64,000 bases of DNA from the NCBI RefSeq assembly GCF_001598055.1, contig NZ_CP014844.1:4181642-4245641 (forward strand), read 5' to 3'. Shown piece by piece: positions 1-8,084 of this stretch. Positions within the stretch are counted from its first letter, which is position 1. Each line of letters opens with the position of its first letter. The notes under the pieces were generated by a model. It was given only the letters and a program-made list of their open reading frames with translations. It was not told the DNA's origin and did no database searches. The position numbers and the translations under genes are program-made. The DNA comes from Cupriavidus nantongensis (lineage in GTDB: Bacteria > Pseudomonadota > Gammaproteobacteria > Burkholderiales > Burkholderiaceae).

Positions 1-824
1 AGCCCAGCGTGGCGACGCTGGGCGGTGCCGTCGCCGCCGGGTTGTCGGGCCCGCGCCGGCAGTCGGTGGGCGCGCTGCGCGACTTCGTGCTGGGCGCGCA
101 GCTGATGGACGGCCGCGGCGAGGTGATGGACTTCGGCGGCCAGGTGATGAAGAACGTCGCGGGCTATGACGTGTCGCGGCTGCTGGCGGGCTCGCTCGGC
201 ACGCTCGGGCTGATCCTGCAGGTCTCGGTCAAGGTGCTGCCGGCGCCGTTCGACGAGGCCACGCTGCGCTTCGAGATGGCGCAGGACGAAGCCATCCGGC
301 AACTGAACCAGTGGGGCGGGCAGCCGCTGCCGCTGGCATCTTCGGTGTGGCATGCGGGCGTGCTGCACGTGCGCCTGTCCGGCGCCGGCGCCGCGGTGCG
401 TGCTGCCTGCGCCCGGCTCGGCGGCGAACGGCTGGACCCGGAGTCGGCTGCCGCGCTGTGGCAAGCGCTGCGCGAGCAGACCCATCCGTTCTTTGCCCCG
501 GCGCACGCCGGCCGCGCGCTGTGGCGGCTGGCGGTTCCCACCGTGGCCGCGCCGCTGGCGCTGCCGGGCGAACAGCTGGTCGAATGGGGCGGCGGCCAGC
601 GCTGGTGGCTGCCCGAAGAGGGCTCGGCCAGGGCCGACGCCGAAAGCGTGCGCGCGGTGGCCCAGGCTGCCGGCGGCCATGCCACGCTGTTTCGCCATGG
701 CGACAAGTCGATGGGCGTGTTCACGCCGCTGGCATCCCCGCTGGCCGCGATCCACCGCCGCCTGAAGGAGACCTTCGACCCCGCCGGCATCTTCAACCCG
801 CAGCGCATGTACCCCGGGCTCTGA
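1..824 (+). CDS. glcE: Glycolate oxidase FAD-binding subunit GlcE (5'-truncated by window edge)
   Basis: FAD-binding subunit of the GlcDEF glycolate dehydrogenase, which oxidises glycolate to glyoxylate and passes electrons to the membrane quinone pool. The reading frame is open from the first base of the window, so the true N-terminus lies outside. A GTG at 9 could be read as a start but sits inside the conserved LGG...AAGLSGPRR stretch, so it is internal. Visible hallmarks are GLSGPRR, the MKNVAGYDVSRLLAGSLGTLG block typical of FAD_binding_4 oxidases, and the C-terminal FDPAGIFNPQRMYPGL ending. It is followed by glcF after 40 bp, and glcD is expected just upstream. Confident family assignment. 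Confidence 0.93.
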   Translation, partial: PSVATLGGAVAAGLSGPRRQSVGALRDFVLGAQLMDGRGEVMDFGGQVMKNVAGYDVSRLLAGSLGTLGLILQVSVKVLPAPFDEATLRFEMAQDEAIRQLNQWGGQPLPLASSVWHAGVLHVRLSGAGAAVRAACARLGGERLDPESAAALWQALREQTHPFFAPAHAGRALWRLAVPTVAAPLALPGEQLVEWGGGQRWWLPEEGSARADAESVRAVAQAAGGHATLFRHGDKSMGVFTPLASPLAAIHRRLKETFDPAGIFNPQRMYPGL

Positions 825-864
825 ACCCGCGGGCCAAGACACTCCAGGCACTACACCCCACATC

Positions 865-2118
865 ATGCAAACGACCCTGGCCGATTTTCTCCGCGACACG
901 CCCGAAGGCGAGGAAGCCAAATCCATCGTCGGCAAATGCGTGCATTGCGGCTTCTGCACCGCCACCTGCCCGACCTACCAGCTGCTCGGCGATGAACTGG
1001 ACGGGCCGCGCGGTCGCATCTACCTGATGAAGCAGGTGCTCGAAGGCCATGCCATTACCGAAAGCACGCGCCTGCACCTGGACCGCTGCCTGACCTGCCG
1101 CAACTGCGAATCGACCTGCCCCTCCGGCGTGCGCTACGGACGGCTGGTCGACATCGGCCGGCAGCTGGTCGACGACAAGCTCGAGGCCGAAGGCGTGCGG
1201 CGTCCCGCCAGCCAGCGCATCGCGCGCTGGGTGCTGCGCGAGGGGCTGACGCGCCCGGCATTGTTCGGCACGGCGCTGCGCCTGGGCCAGATGGTGCGCC
1301 CGCTGCTGCCGGGCACGCTGCGCGCCAAGGTGCCGCCGCTGTCGGCCAGCGCCGCGCCGGGCGCGTGGCCGCGCAACACCCATGCGCGCAAGATGCTGTT
1401 GCTCGACGGTTGCGTGCAGCCGGCGATGTCGCCCAACATCAATGCCGCCACCGCGCGCGTGTTCGACCGTGTCGGCGTACAACTGGTGGTGGCGCGCGAG
1501 GCCGGCTGCTGCGGCGCAATCCGCTTCCACACCGGCGACCACGATGGCGGCCTCGACAATATGCGCCGCAATATCGACGCCTGGTGGCCGCATGTCGAGG
1601 CCGGCGCCGAAGCCATCGTGATGACCGCGTCAGGCTGCGGCGCGATGGTCAAGGACTACGGCCACCTGCTGCGCAACGATCCCGCCTATGCCGAGCGCGC
1701 GCGCCGCATCTCGGCGCTGACGCGCGACCTGTCCGAGGTCCTGCCGGACTTCGCCGACGACCTGCACGCCGCCGCCGGCGCGGTGCCGCGCGACGGCCGG
1801 CGCGTGGCCTACCACCCGCCGTGCACGCTGCAGCACGGCCAGCAGATCCGCGGCAAAGTCGAAGCGCTCTTGACCGGCCTCGGCGTGGAAGTCAAACTCT
1901 GCGCTGACAGCCACCTGTGCTGCGGCTCGGCGGGCACTTACTCGGTGCTGCAGCCGGAACTGTCGCAGCGCCTGCGCGACGACAAGCTCGCCAAACTGCA
2001 GGCGACGCAGCCCGAAGCCATCGTCTCGGCCAATATCGGCTGCATCTCGCACCTGCAGGGCGGCACCGATACGCCGGTCATGCACTGGATCGAACTGGTC
2101 GACCGGATGCTGGGATAA
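865..2118 (+). CDS. glcF: Glycolate oxidase iron-sulfur subunit GlcF
   Basis: A 417-residue iron-sulfur subunit of glycolate oxidase that moves electrons from the flavin subunits toward quinone. Two ferredoxin-type motifs are seen: C25-x2-C28-x2-C31-x3-C35-P and C76-x2-C79-x2-C82-x3-C86-P, each expected to hold a [4Fe-4S] cluster. They are followed by two CCG-type cysteine-rich domains (EAGCCGAI near residue 212 and LCCGSAGTY near residue 352), as in GlcF and heterodisulfide-reductase-like proteins. Length agrees with E. coli GlcF (about 407). Same strand as glcE with a 40-bp gap, so co-transcription is likely. Confidence 0.95.
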   Translation: MQTTLADFLRDTPEGEEAKSIVGKCVHCGFCTATCPTYQLLGDELDGPRGRIYLMKQVLEGHAITESTRLHLDRCLTCRNCESTCPSGVRYGRLVDIGRQLVDDKLEAEGVRRPASQRIARWVLREGLTRPALFGTALRLGQMVRPLLPGTLRAKVPPLSASAAPGAWPRNTHARKMLLLDGCVQPAMSPNINAATARVFDRVGVQLVVAREAGCCGAIRFHTGDHDGGLDNMRRNIDAWWPHVEAGAEAIVMTASGCGAMVKDYGHLLRNDPAYAERARRISALTRDLSEVLPDFADDLHAAAGAVPRDGRRVAYHPPCTLQHGQQIRGKVEALLTGLGVEVKLCADSHLCCGSAGTYSVLQPELSQRLRDDKLAKLQATQPEAIVSANIGCISHLQGGTDTPVMHWIELVDRMLG

Positions 2119-2151
2119 GCCCCCGACCGGAGCAAGGCCCTGTGGTTGTCT

Positions 2152-2177
2152 CCCCTCTCCCGCTTGCGGGAGAGGGG
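2152..2177. repeat. REP-like palindrome, single unit
   Basis: Perfect 12-bp inverted repeat CCCCTCTCCCGC / GCGGGAGAGGGG with a two-base loop, in the 85-bp gap between glcF and the LrgA-family gene. The same palindrome recurs at 8947, 9045, 35205, 42230 and 42322, always between genes. Confidence 0.85.
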
Positions 2178-2203
2178 CGGAAGAGCCAACCAACCACGCC
2201 CCC

Positions 2204-2590
2204 ATGCTCCAGACCTTTGCCATCCTGTTGGTTTTCCAGTCCGTCGGCGAGGTGATCAGCTACGCGCTGACCCTGCCCGTGCCCGGCCCCGTGCTCGGCA
2301 TGATCCTGCTGTTCGGCTGGCTCGTCTTCGACGACCGGCTGCTGCCCGTGATCCAGGGCACCACCACCGAACTGCTCAAGCACCTGTCGCTGCTGTTCGT
2401 GCCCGCCGGCGTCGGCATCATGGTCCACGCCAACCGCATCGAGGGCGAGTGGATGCCGATCCTGGTCGCGCTGGTGGTGTCCACCTGGCTGGCCATCGCC
2501 ACCACCGCGGTGGTCACGCGCATGCTGATGCGCAAGCGTTCCGGCACGCCCGACGCGCCGCCGGCCGACGCCAAGGGAGAACAGGCATGA
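2204..2590 (+). CDS. CidA/LrgA family membrane protein
   Basis: A 128-residue, very hydrophobic protein with about four membrane segments, matching the CidA/LrgA (YohJ-like) family. It has the family block PVPGPVLGMILL near residues 25-36 and the later LLFVPAGVGIM stretch. Members are described as holin-like or as parts of small-molecule transport at the inner membrane; the actual substrate here cannot be read from sequence. Its stop TGA overlaps the ATG of the LrgB-family gene (ATGA at 2587-2590), so the two are translationally coupled. It directly follows the glycolate oxidase genes. Confidence 0.88.
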   Translation: MLQTFAILLVFQSVGEVISYALTLPVPGPVLGMILLFGWLVFDDRLLPVIQGTTTELLKHLSLLFVPAGVGIMVHANRIEGEWMPILVALVVSTWLAIATTAVVTRMLMRKRSGTPDAPPADAKGEQA

Positions 2591-3312
2591 TGACGCCGCG
2601 CCTGAACGAGATCTGGGTCTACCTGGCCGCCAGCCCGCTGGTGGGCCTGACCGCGACGCTGCTGGCCTATGTGTTCGCCTTCCGCATCTACGAGAAATCG
2701 CGCTTCTCGCCGCTGGCCAACCCGGTGATGATCGCGGTGGCGCTGCTGGTCACGGTGCTGACCGTCACCGGCACGCCCTACAAGACCTACTTCGACGGCG
2801 CGCAGTTCGTGCACTTTTTGCTGGGGCCGGCAACGGTGGCGCTGGCGGTGCCGCTGTACCTGCAGCTGCCCAAGCTGCGCACCCATGTGTTCCCGCTGCT
2901 GGCGGGACTGGTGGCGGGGTCGGTGGTGGCGGTGGTGTCGGCGGTGGGCATTGCGTGGCTGCTCGGCGCCTCGCCGGAAACGGTGCGCTCGCTGGCGCCC
3001 AAGTCGGTGACGATCCCGATCGCCATGGGCGTGGCCGAGAAGATCGGCGGCCTGCCGTCGCTGACGGCGGTGCTGGTGATGGGCACCGGCATCATCGGCG
3101 CGGTCAGCGCGACCATGCTGCTGAACCTGCTGCGCATCCGCGACTACAGCGTGCGCGGCTTTGCCACCGGCGTGGCGGCGCACGGCATCGGCACCGCGCG
3201 CGCGTTCCAGGTCAACCAGGAGGCCGGCGCCTTCGCCGCGCTCGGCATGGGCCTGAACGGCGTGCTGACCGCGATCCTGGTACCGGTGATGGCGGCGTGG
3301 ATGCCGCACTGA
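2587..3312 (+). CDS. LrgB/CidB family membrane protein
   Basis: A 241-residue multi-spanning inner-membrane protein of the LrgB/CidB (YohK) family. I place the start at the ATG at 2587, inside the upstream gene's end, because the frame upstream of it is not protein-like. Family features are FLLGPATVALAVPLY in the middle and, further on, SVTIPIAMGVAEKIGG and a GxxAHGIGTARAFQ block in the last third. It is expected to form a complex with the LrgA-type partner. Plant and bacterial relatives (PLGG1, LrgAB) have been linked to glycolate/glycerate or pyruvate movement, which fits the adjacent glycolate oxidase genes, but that functional link is inference. Confidence 0.9.
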   Translation: MMTPRLNEIWVYLAASPLVGLTATLLAYVFAFRIYEKSRFSPLANPVMIAVALLVTVLTVTGTPYKTYFDGAQFVHFLLGPATVALAVPLYLQLPKLRTHVFPLLAGLVAGSVVAVVSAVGIAWLLGASPETVRSLAPKSVTIPIAMGVAEKIGGLPSLTAVLVMGTGIIGAVSATMLLNLLRIRDYSVRGFATGVAAHGIGTARAFQVNQEAGAFAALGMGLNGVLTAILVPVMAAWMPH

Positions 3313-3411
3313 CCTCCCTTCCCTGACATCCTCCTGACAGCACGCTGTCAGCAGCCCCCGCGCATGATGCGAGCTCCTCACTCCCTTACCTATGGAACCC
3401 AGGAGCCCATC

Positions 3412-3783
3412 ATGAGCCAACGTCTGATCAACTGGCTGGAAATCCCCGTCGTCGACATGCCCCGCGCCATCGGCTTCTACGAGCAGGTCTTCGATATCCG
3501 GCTGCGCCGCGAAACCATGAGCCAGGTCGACATGGCGGTGTTCCCGCATCCCGATCCCGGCGGCGCGCTGGTCGCCGGCGAAGGCTACCGGCCCAGCAAC
3601 TACTACGGCACGGTGCCGTACCTGCACGCGCCGGAACTCGACGCGCTGCTGGCGCGCGCGGCGCGCGCCGGCGGCAAGACCGTGTTCGGGCCGCTGCGCC
3701 TGCCGGGCGAGATCGGCCGCATCGCGCATATCACCGACAGCGAAGGCAACCGCATCGGCCTGCACGAACCGGTGGCCGGATGA
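3412..3783 (+). CDS. VOC (glyoxalase/bleomycin-resistance) family protein
   Basis: A 123-residue single-module vicinal oxygen chelate protein. The start is set at the ATG at 3412 because it has an AGGAG ribosome site at 3401-3405 and begins at the conserved domain edge (NWLEIPVVDMPRAIGFYEQVF). The C-terminal strand DSEGNRIGLHEP is typical of the family. The substrate cannot be inferred. The gene is followed after 22 bp by a WYL-type regulator on the same strand, so the two probably form a small operon. Confidence 0.85.
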   Translation: MSQRLINWLEIPVVDMPRAIGFYEQVFDIRLRRETMSQVDMAVFPHPDPGGALVAGEGYRPSNYYGTVPYLHAPELDALLARAARAGGKTVFGPLRLPGEIGRIAHITDSEGNRIGLHEPVAG

Positions 3784-3805
3784 CTGCCTTGGACCACGCC
3801 GACCG

Positions 3806-4495
3806 ATGAGCCGCCGCGCCGACCGCCTGTTCCAGATTGTGCAGGTGCTGCGCGGCCGCCGCCTGACCACGGCGGCGCTGCTGGCGCAGCGGCTCGGGGT
3901 CTCGGAACGCACCGTCTACCGTGATATCCAGGCGCTGTCGCTGTCGGGCGTGCCGGTCGAGGGCGAGGCCGGCATCGGCTACCGGCTGCGCGCCGACTTC
4001 GACGTCCCGCCGCTGATGTTCACCGCCATCGAAGTGGAAGCGCTGGTCGCCGGCCTGCGGCTGCTGAAGGCCTGGGGCGGCGGCGCGCTCGCCGCCGCGG
4101 CCGATCCCGCGCTTGAAAAGCTGATGGCGGCACTGCCGCCGCCGCGCCGGCTGGCGGCGCAGCAAAGCCGTGTGTTCGCGCCCGAGTACGTCAACCAGGC
4201 GCATGTGCGCGAGGCCTTCGACGTGGTGCACGGCGCGCTGGGCGCGCACAAGCTGCTGCAGCTCGACTACTGCGACGTGCAGCAGCGCATCACCGAACGC
4301 GTGGTGATGCCGCTGGGGCTGTTCTTCTGGGGCAATGCCTGGCTGCTGGCGACGTGGTGCACCACGCGCGAGGACTACCGCAGCTTCCGGCTCGACCGCT
4401 GCCGCGCCATCCGCATGCTCGACGACCACTTCCACGAGACCCCGGAGCGTTCGCTCAACGGTTTCCTGCGCGCGGTGCGCGCGAGCAGCAGCTGA
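3806..4495 (+). CDS. HTH/WYL-domain transcriptional regulator (YafY-like)
   Basis: A 229-residue protein with an N-terminal HTH_11 DNA-binding domain (residues about 5-60, with LGVSERTVYRDIQALSLSGV as the recognition region) and a C-terminal WYL-type ligand-sensing domain (about 135-220, FWGNAWLLATWC...DYRSFRLDR). This layout is typical of YafY-type regulators that sit beside the gene they control. Here the partner would be the VOC protein just upstream. Ligand and target are unknown. Confidence 0.88.
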   Translation: MSRRADRLFQIVQVLRGRRLTTAALLAQRLGVSERTVYRDIQALSLSGVPVEGEAGIGYRLRADFDVPPLMFTAIEVEALVAGLRLLKAWGGGALAAAADPALEKLMAALPPPRRLAAQQSRVFAPEYVNQAHVREAFDVVHGALGAHKLLQLDYCDVQQRITERVVMPLGLFFWGNAWLLATWCTTREDYRSFRLDRCRAIRMLDDHFHETPERSLNGFLRAVRASSS

Positions 4496-4509
4496 GGCTC
4501 AGGCCGAGT

Positions 4510-5004
4510 TCAGGCCGCCGGGTCGGACAGCAGCCGCTCGATATCGGTGCGCAGCTCTTCCGGCTTGGTGGTCGGCGCATAGCGCTTGAACACGGTGCCG
4601 TCGCGGCGCAGCAGGAACTTGGTGAAATTCCACTTGATGCCCTGGGTACCGAGCACGCCACGCTTTTCGGTGGTCAGCCACCGGTACAGCGGATGGGCGT
4701 TGGGGCCGTTGACGTCGATCTTGGCGAACATCGGGAAGCGCACCGCGAAACGCGTCTCGCAGAACTGGCCGATCTGCTGCGCATCGCCCGGTTCCTGCTT
4801 GCCGAACTGGTTGCACGGAAAGCCCAGCACCTCCAGGCCGCGCCCGTGGTACTCGTCATAGAGCTTCTGCAGGCCCTCGTACTGCGGGGTAAAGCCGCAT
4901 TCGCTGGCGGTATTGACCACCAGCATCACCTTGCCCTGGAACTGCGACAGCGGCACCGGCTGGCCGGCGAGCGAGTTGGCTTCGAACTGGTAGACATTGC
5001 TCAT
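4510..5004 (-). CDS. Glutathione peroxidase family protein (thioredoxin fold)
   Basis: A 164-residue peroxidase of the glutathione peroxidase/BtuE family, reducing hydrogen peroxide or organic peroxides with thiol donors. The active-site motif NTASECGFTPQY has cysteine (C36) in place of the selenocysteine of animal enzymes. The FPCNQFGKQEPG motif and the KWNFTKFL motif supply the usual Gln and Trp of the catalytic site. Start chosen at the ATG at 5004, preceded on the minus strand by AGGAG; an upstream in-frame start at 5031 lacks this. It lies 54 bp downstream of pilU on the same strand and 14 bp tail-to-tail from the WYL regulator. Confidence 0.93.
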   Translation of the reverse strand: MSNVYQFEANSLAGQPVPLSQFQGKVMLVVNTASECGFTPQYEGLQKLYDEYHGRGLEVLGFPCNQFGKQEPGDAQQIGQFCETRFAVRFPMFAKIDVNGPNAHPLYRWLTTEKRGVLGTQGIKWNFTKFLLRRDGTVFKRYAPTTKPEELRTDIERLLSDPAA

Positions 5005-5058
5005 GGCAGACTCCTGTAGATAGCCAAGCATACCGCCGTGAGAAGCAATGTGCAGCCC

Positions 5059-6198
5059 TCAGATGACGTTGAGATGCTCGGTGCCGGCACCCAGGTCCGA
5101 GTCCCTGGCATGCGTGCTGTGCAGCTTGATCATCAGGCGCAGGTCGTTGAGCGAGTCGGCATTGCGCAGTGCGTCTTCGTAGGTGATCTTGCCCTGCTCG
5201 TACAGGTCGAACAGCGCCTGGTCGAACGAGATCATGCCTTGCTCGCGCGACTTCTTGATGACCTCCTTGAGCTCGTGGATCTCGCCCTTGAAGATCAGGT
5301 CGGCCACCAGCGGCGTGCCGATCATGATCTCCACCGCCGGCACCCGGCCCTTGCGGCCGGCGCGCGGCAGCAGGCGCTGCGAAATCATCGCCTTCAGGTT
5401 CAGCGACAGGTCGATCAGCAGCTGCTGGCGCTTTTCCTCGGGGAAGAAGTTGACCACGCGGTCGATCGCCTGGTTGGCGTTGTTAGCGTGCAGCGTGGCC
5501 AGGCACAGGTGGCCGGTCTCGGCGTACTGCATCGCGTACTCCATGGTCTCGCGATCGCGGATCTCGCCGATCAGGATCACGTCGGGCGCCTGGCGCAGCG
5601 TGTTCTTCAGCGCCACGTGCCACGACTCGGTATCGATGCCGACCTCGCGCTGCGTGACGATGCAGTTCTGGTGCGCATGCACGTATTCGATCGGATCCTC
5701 GATGGTGATGATGTGGCCGTAGGAATGCGCGTTGCGGTGGTCCAGCATCGCCGCCAGCGTGGTCGACTTGCCCGAGCCGGTCGCACCGGTGACGATCACC
5801 AGCCCGCGCTTGGCCATCACCACCTCATGCAACGTCTGCGGCAGGTCCAGGTCGGCCACCGACGGGATGCGCGTATTGATGGTGCGCACCACCATGCCGG
5901 CCTTGCCCTGCTGAATAAAGGCCGAGACGCGGAAGCGCCCGGCCTTGGGCGCGCTGATGGCGAAGTTGCACTCGCGGCTGGTGTCGAAGTCCTGCACCTG
6001 GCGCTCGTTCATCACCGAGCGCACCAGCCCCAGCGCCTGGGTCGGGTTCAGCGGCTGCTGCGACACCGGCGTGATCTTGCCGTCGACCTTGATCGCCGGC
6101 GGGAAGTCCGAAGTGATGAACAGGTCCGAGCCGCGGTTGCTGACCATCAGCTCCAACAGGTCGTTGATGTACTTGGCGGCGGATTCGCGGTCGAGCAT
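5059..6198 (-). CDS. pilU: Type IV pilus twitching ATPase PilU
   Basis: A 379-residue hexameric ATPase of the PilT/PilU family that works with PilT to retract type IV pili. Walker A GATGSGKSTT is at residues 138-147, followed by the Asp box IITIEDPIEYVH, the Walker B VILIGEIRDRET and the His box ATLHANNA. The AIRNLIRE-type motif of PilT is absent at the C-terminus (PLVADLIFKGEI instead), which identifies it as PilU. Start set at the ATG at 6198, matching the family N-terminus. It lies 43 bp downstream of pilT in the same direction, so the pair is probably co-transcribed. Confidence 0.95.
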   Translation of the reverse strand: MLDRESAAKYINDLLELMVSNRGSDLFITSDFPPAIKVDGKITPVSQQPLNPTQALGLVRSVMNERQVQDFDTSRECNFAISAPKAGRFRVSAFIQQGKAGMVVRTINTRIPSVADLDLPQTLHEVVMAKRGLVIVTGATGSGKSTTLAAMLDHRNAHSYGHIITIEDPIEYVHAHQNCIVTQREVGIDTESWHVALKNTLRQAPDVILIGEIRDRETMEYAMQYAETGHLCLATLHANNANQAIDRVVNFFPEEKRQQLLIDLSLNLKAMISQRLLPRAGRKGRVPAVEIMIGTPLVADLIFKGEIHELKEVIKKSREQGMISFDQALFDLYEQGKITYEDALRNADSLNDLRLMIKLHSTHARDSDLGAGTEHLNVI

Positions 6199-6241
6199 GG
6201 CGGTGTCCTGCTGGAGGAAGGGCGAAGGCGCAAGCCGGGCC

Positions 6242-7285
6242 TCAGCCCATGAACGCGTCCGGGTTCTTGGCAATCGCGCGCGCGTCGTTGTAGCTGATGA
6301 CGCTGCGCTTGATCAGGTCCGACAGGCACTGGTCCAGCGTCTGCATGCCCAGCCCGCTGCTGGTCTGCATCATCGAGTACATCTGCGCGATCTTGTTCTC
6401 GCGAATCAGGTGGCGGATCGCGGGCGTGGCGATCATGATCTCGTGCGCGGCGGTGCGGCCGTTGCCGTCGCGGGTCTTCAGCAGCGTCTGCGAGATCACC
6501 GCCTCGAGCGATTCCGACAGCATGGTGCGCACCATGTCCTTTTCTTCGGGCGGAAACACGTCGACCACGCGGTCGATGGTCTTGGCCGCCGAGCTGGTGT
6601 GCAGCGTGCCGAAGACCAGGTGGCCGGTCTCGGCCGCGGTCAGCGCCAGGCGGATGGTCTCCAGGTCGCGCAGCTCGCCCACCAGGATCACGTCGGGGTC
6701 TTCGCGCAGCGCCGAGCGCAGCGCGTTGGCAAACGAATGCGTATGCGGCCCCAGCTCGCGCTGGTTGATCAGGCTCTTCTTGGAGCTGTGCACGAATTCG
6801 ATCGGGTCCTCCACCGTGAGGATGTGGCCCATGTCGTTTTCATTGCGATGGTCGACCATCGCCGCCAGCGTGGTGGACTTGCCCGAGCCGGTCGGGCCGG
6901 TCACCAGCACCAGCCCGCGCGGCTTCATGCACAGGTCGGCAAACACTGCCGGCGCGCGCAGCTCTTCCAGCGTCAGCACCTTGGACGGAATGGTACGGAA
7001 CACCGCGGCGGCGCCGCGCTGGGTGTTATAGGCATTGACGCGGAAGCGCGACAGGCCGGCGATCTCGAACGAGAAATCGATTTCGAGGCGTTCCTCGTAA
7101 GCCTTGCGCTGGGTGTCGCTCATGATGTCGTACACCATGGCGTGGACATCCTTGTGCGTCATCGAGGCGACGTTGATGCGCCGCATGTCGCCGTGGATCC
7201 GCACCATCGGCGGCATGTCCGCGGACAGATGAAGATCGGACGCCTTGTTCTTGACGGCGAAAGCCAATAGCTGCGCGATGTCCAT
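6242..7285 (-). CDS. pilT: Type IV pilus retraction ATPase PilT
   Basis: A 347-residue cytoplasmic ATPase that powers pilus retraction and twitching motility. It has an N-terminal PAS-like region and a RecA-like core with Walker A GPTGSGKSTT (residues 130-139), Asp box LTVEDPIEFVH, Walker B VILVGELRDLET and His box GTLHTSSA. The signature AIRHLIRENKIAQM near residue 275 is the PilT-specific AIRNLIRE motif. Length matches E. coli and Pseudomonas PilT. It is divergent from yggS with only 66 bp between the starts, a widely conserved arrangement. Confidence 0.97.
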   Translation of the reverse strand: MDIAQLLAFAVKNKASDLHLSADMPPMVRIHGDMRRINVASMTHKDVHAMVYDIMSDTQRKAYEERLEIDFSFEIAGLSRFRVNAYNTQRGAAAVFRTIPSKVLTLEELRAPAVFADLCMKPRGLVLVTGPTGSGKSTTLAAMVDHRNENDMGHILTVEDPIEFVHSSKKSLINQRELGPHTHSFANALRSALREDPDVILVGELRDLETIRLALTAAETGHLVFGTLHTSSAAKTIDRVVDVFPPEEKDMVRTMLSESLEAVISQTLLKTRDGNGRTAAHEIMIATPAIRHLIRENKIAQMYSMMQTSSGLGMQTLDQCLSDLIKRSVISYNDARAIAKNPDAFMG

Positions 7286-7314
7286 CTATAATGACCCCAC
7301 CCTGATTTGTTATC

Positions 7315-7329
7315 GGTACTTGAGGTACC
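7315..7329. promoter_or_regulatory. Small inverted repeat in the pilT/yggS divergent promoter gap
   Basis: GGTAC-TTGAG-GTACC, a 5-bp inverted repeat with a five-base loop, lies midway between the divergent starts of pilT and yggS. A TATAAT hexamer lies at 7287-7292 and an AT-rich TTTTATATAT at 7330-7339; no convincing -35 partner was found for either. Possible operator, weak evidence. Confidence 0.3.
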
Positions 7330-7351
7330 TTTTATATATGTTCGCCGGATT

Positions 7352-8041
7352 ATGTCTGTGATTGCCGCCAACTTGCAAGCCGTGCGCCAGGGCATTGCGG
7401 CGGCAGCACAACAGGCCGGCAGGCGACCCGCGGACATCGCCCTGCTGGCCGTTTCCAAGACCGTTTCCCCCGACCGCATAAGGGCCGCATACGCCGCCGG
7501 ACAATTCGAATTCGGCGAGAACTACGTCCAGGAAGGCATCGACAAGATCGCCGCGCTGGCCGACCTGCGCGACCGCCTGCAATGGCATTTCATCGGCCCG
7601 TTGCAAAGCAACAAGACGCGGCCGGTGGCGGAACATTTCGACTGGGTCCACACCATCGACCGGCTCAGGATCGCCGAGCGGCTGTCGGCGCAGCGCCCGG
7701 CCGGCATGCCGGCGCTGCAGGTCTGCATCCAGGTCAATATCAGCGGCGAAGCCAGCAAGAGCGGCGTCGCCCCGGCCGAGGTGCCTGCGCTGGCGCATGC
7801 GGTCGCGGCGCTGCCCAACCTGCGGCTGCGCGGGCTGATGGCGATCCCCGAACCCGAACACGATCCCGCCGCGCAACGCCGACCGTTCGCCGCCATGCGC
7901 GCCATGCTGCAGGCGCTGCGCGCCGACGGCTTGCAGCTCGACACGCTGTCGATGGGCATGTCGGGCGACATGGAGGCCGCCATCGGCGAGGGCGCGACCC
8001 TGGTGCGGATCGGCACCGCCATCTTCGGCGCGCGCGGCTGA
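7352..8041 (+). CDS. yggS: YggS/PLPBP family pyridoxal-phosphate homeostasis protein
   Basis: A 229-residue, single-domain PLP-binding protein with the fold type III barrel. The PLP lysine is K36 in LLAVSKTVSP. Other marks are FGENYVQEG, WHFIGPLQSNK and the phosphate-binding C-terminus LSMGMSGDMEAAIGEGATLVRIG. It is not an enzyme in the usual sense: the family buffers pyridoxal phosphate and affects amino-acid pools. Start set at the ATG at 7352. It precedes proC by 43 bp, a conserved pairing. Confidence 0.95.
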   Translation: MSVIAANLQAVRQGIAAAAQQAGRRPADIALLAVSKTVSPDRIRAAYAAGQFEFGENYVQEGIDKIAALADLRDRLQWHFIGPLQSNKTRPVAEHFDWVHTIDRLRIAERLSAQRPAGMPALQVCIQVNISGEASKSGVAPAEVPALAHAVAALPNLRLRGLMAIPEPEHDPAAQRRPFAAMRAMLQALRADGLQLDTLSMGMSGDMEAAIGEGATLVRIGTAIFGARG

Positions 8042-8084
8042 CGTCCGCGCGCCGCCCGGAATCTTTCAGACCCCAGAGACCTTC

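Noticed and set aside
2204..3312. Phage holin/antiholin module
   Set aside because: The two genes match the chromosomal LrgA/LrgB families, and no phage genes are nearby.
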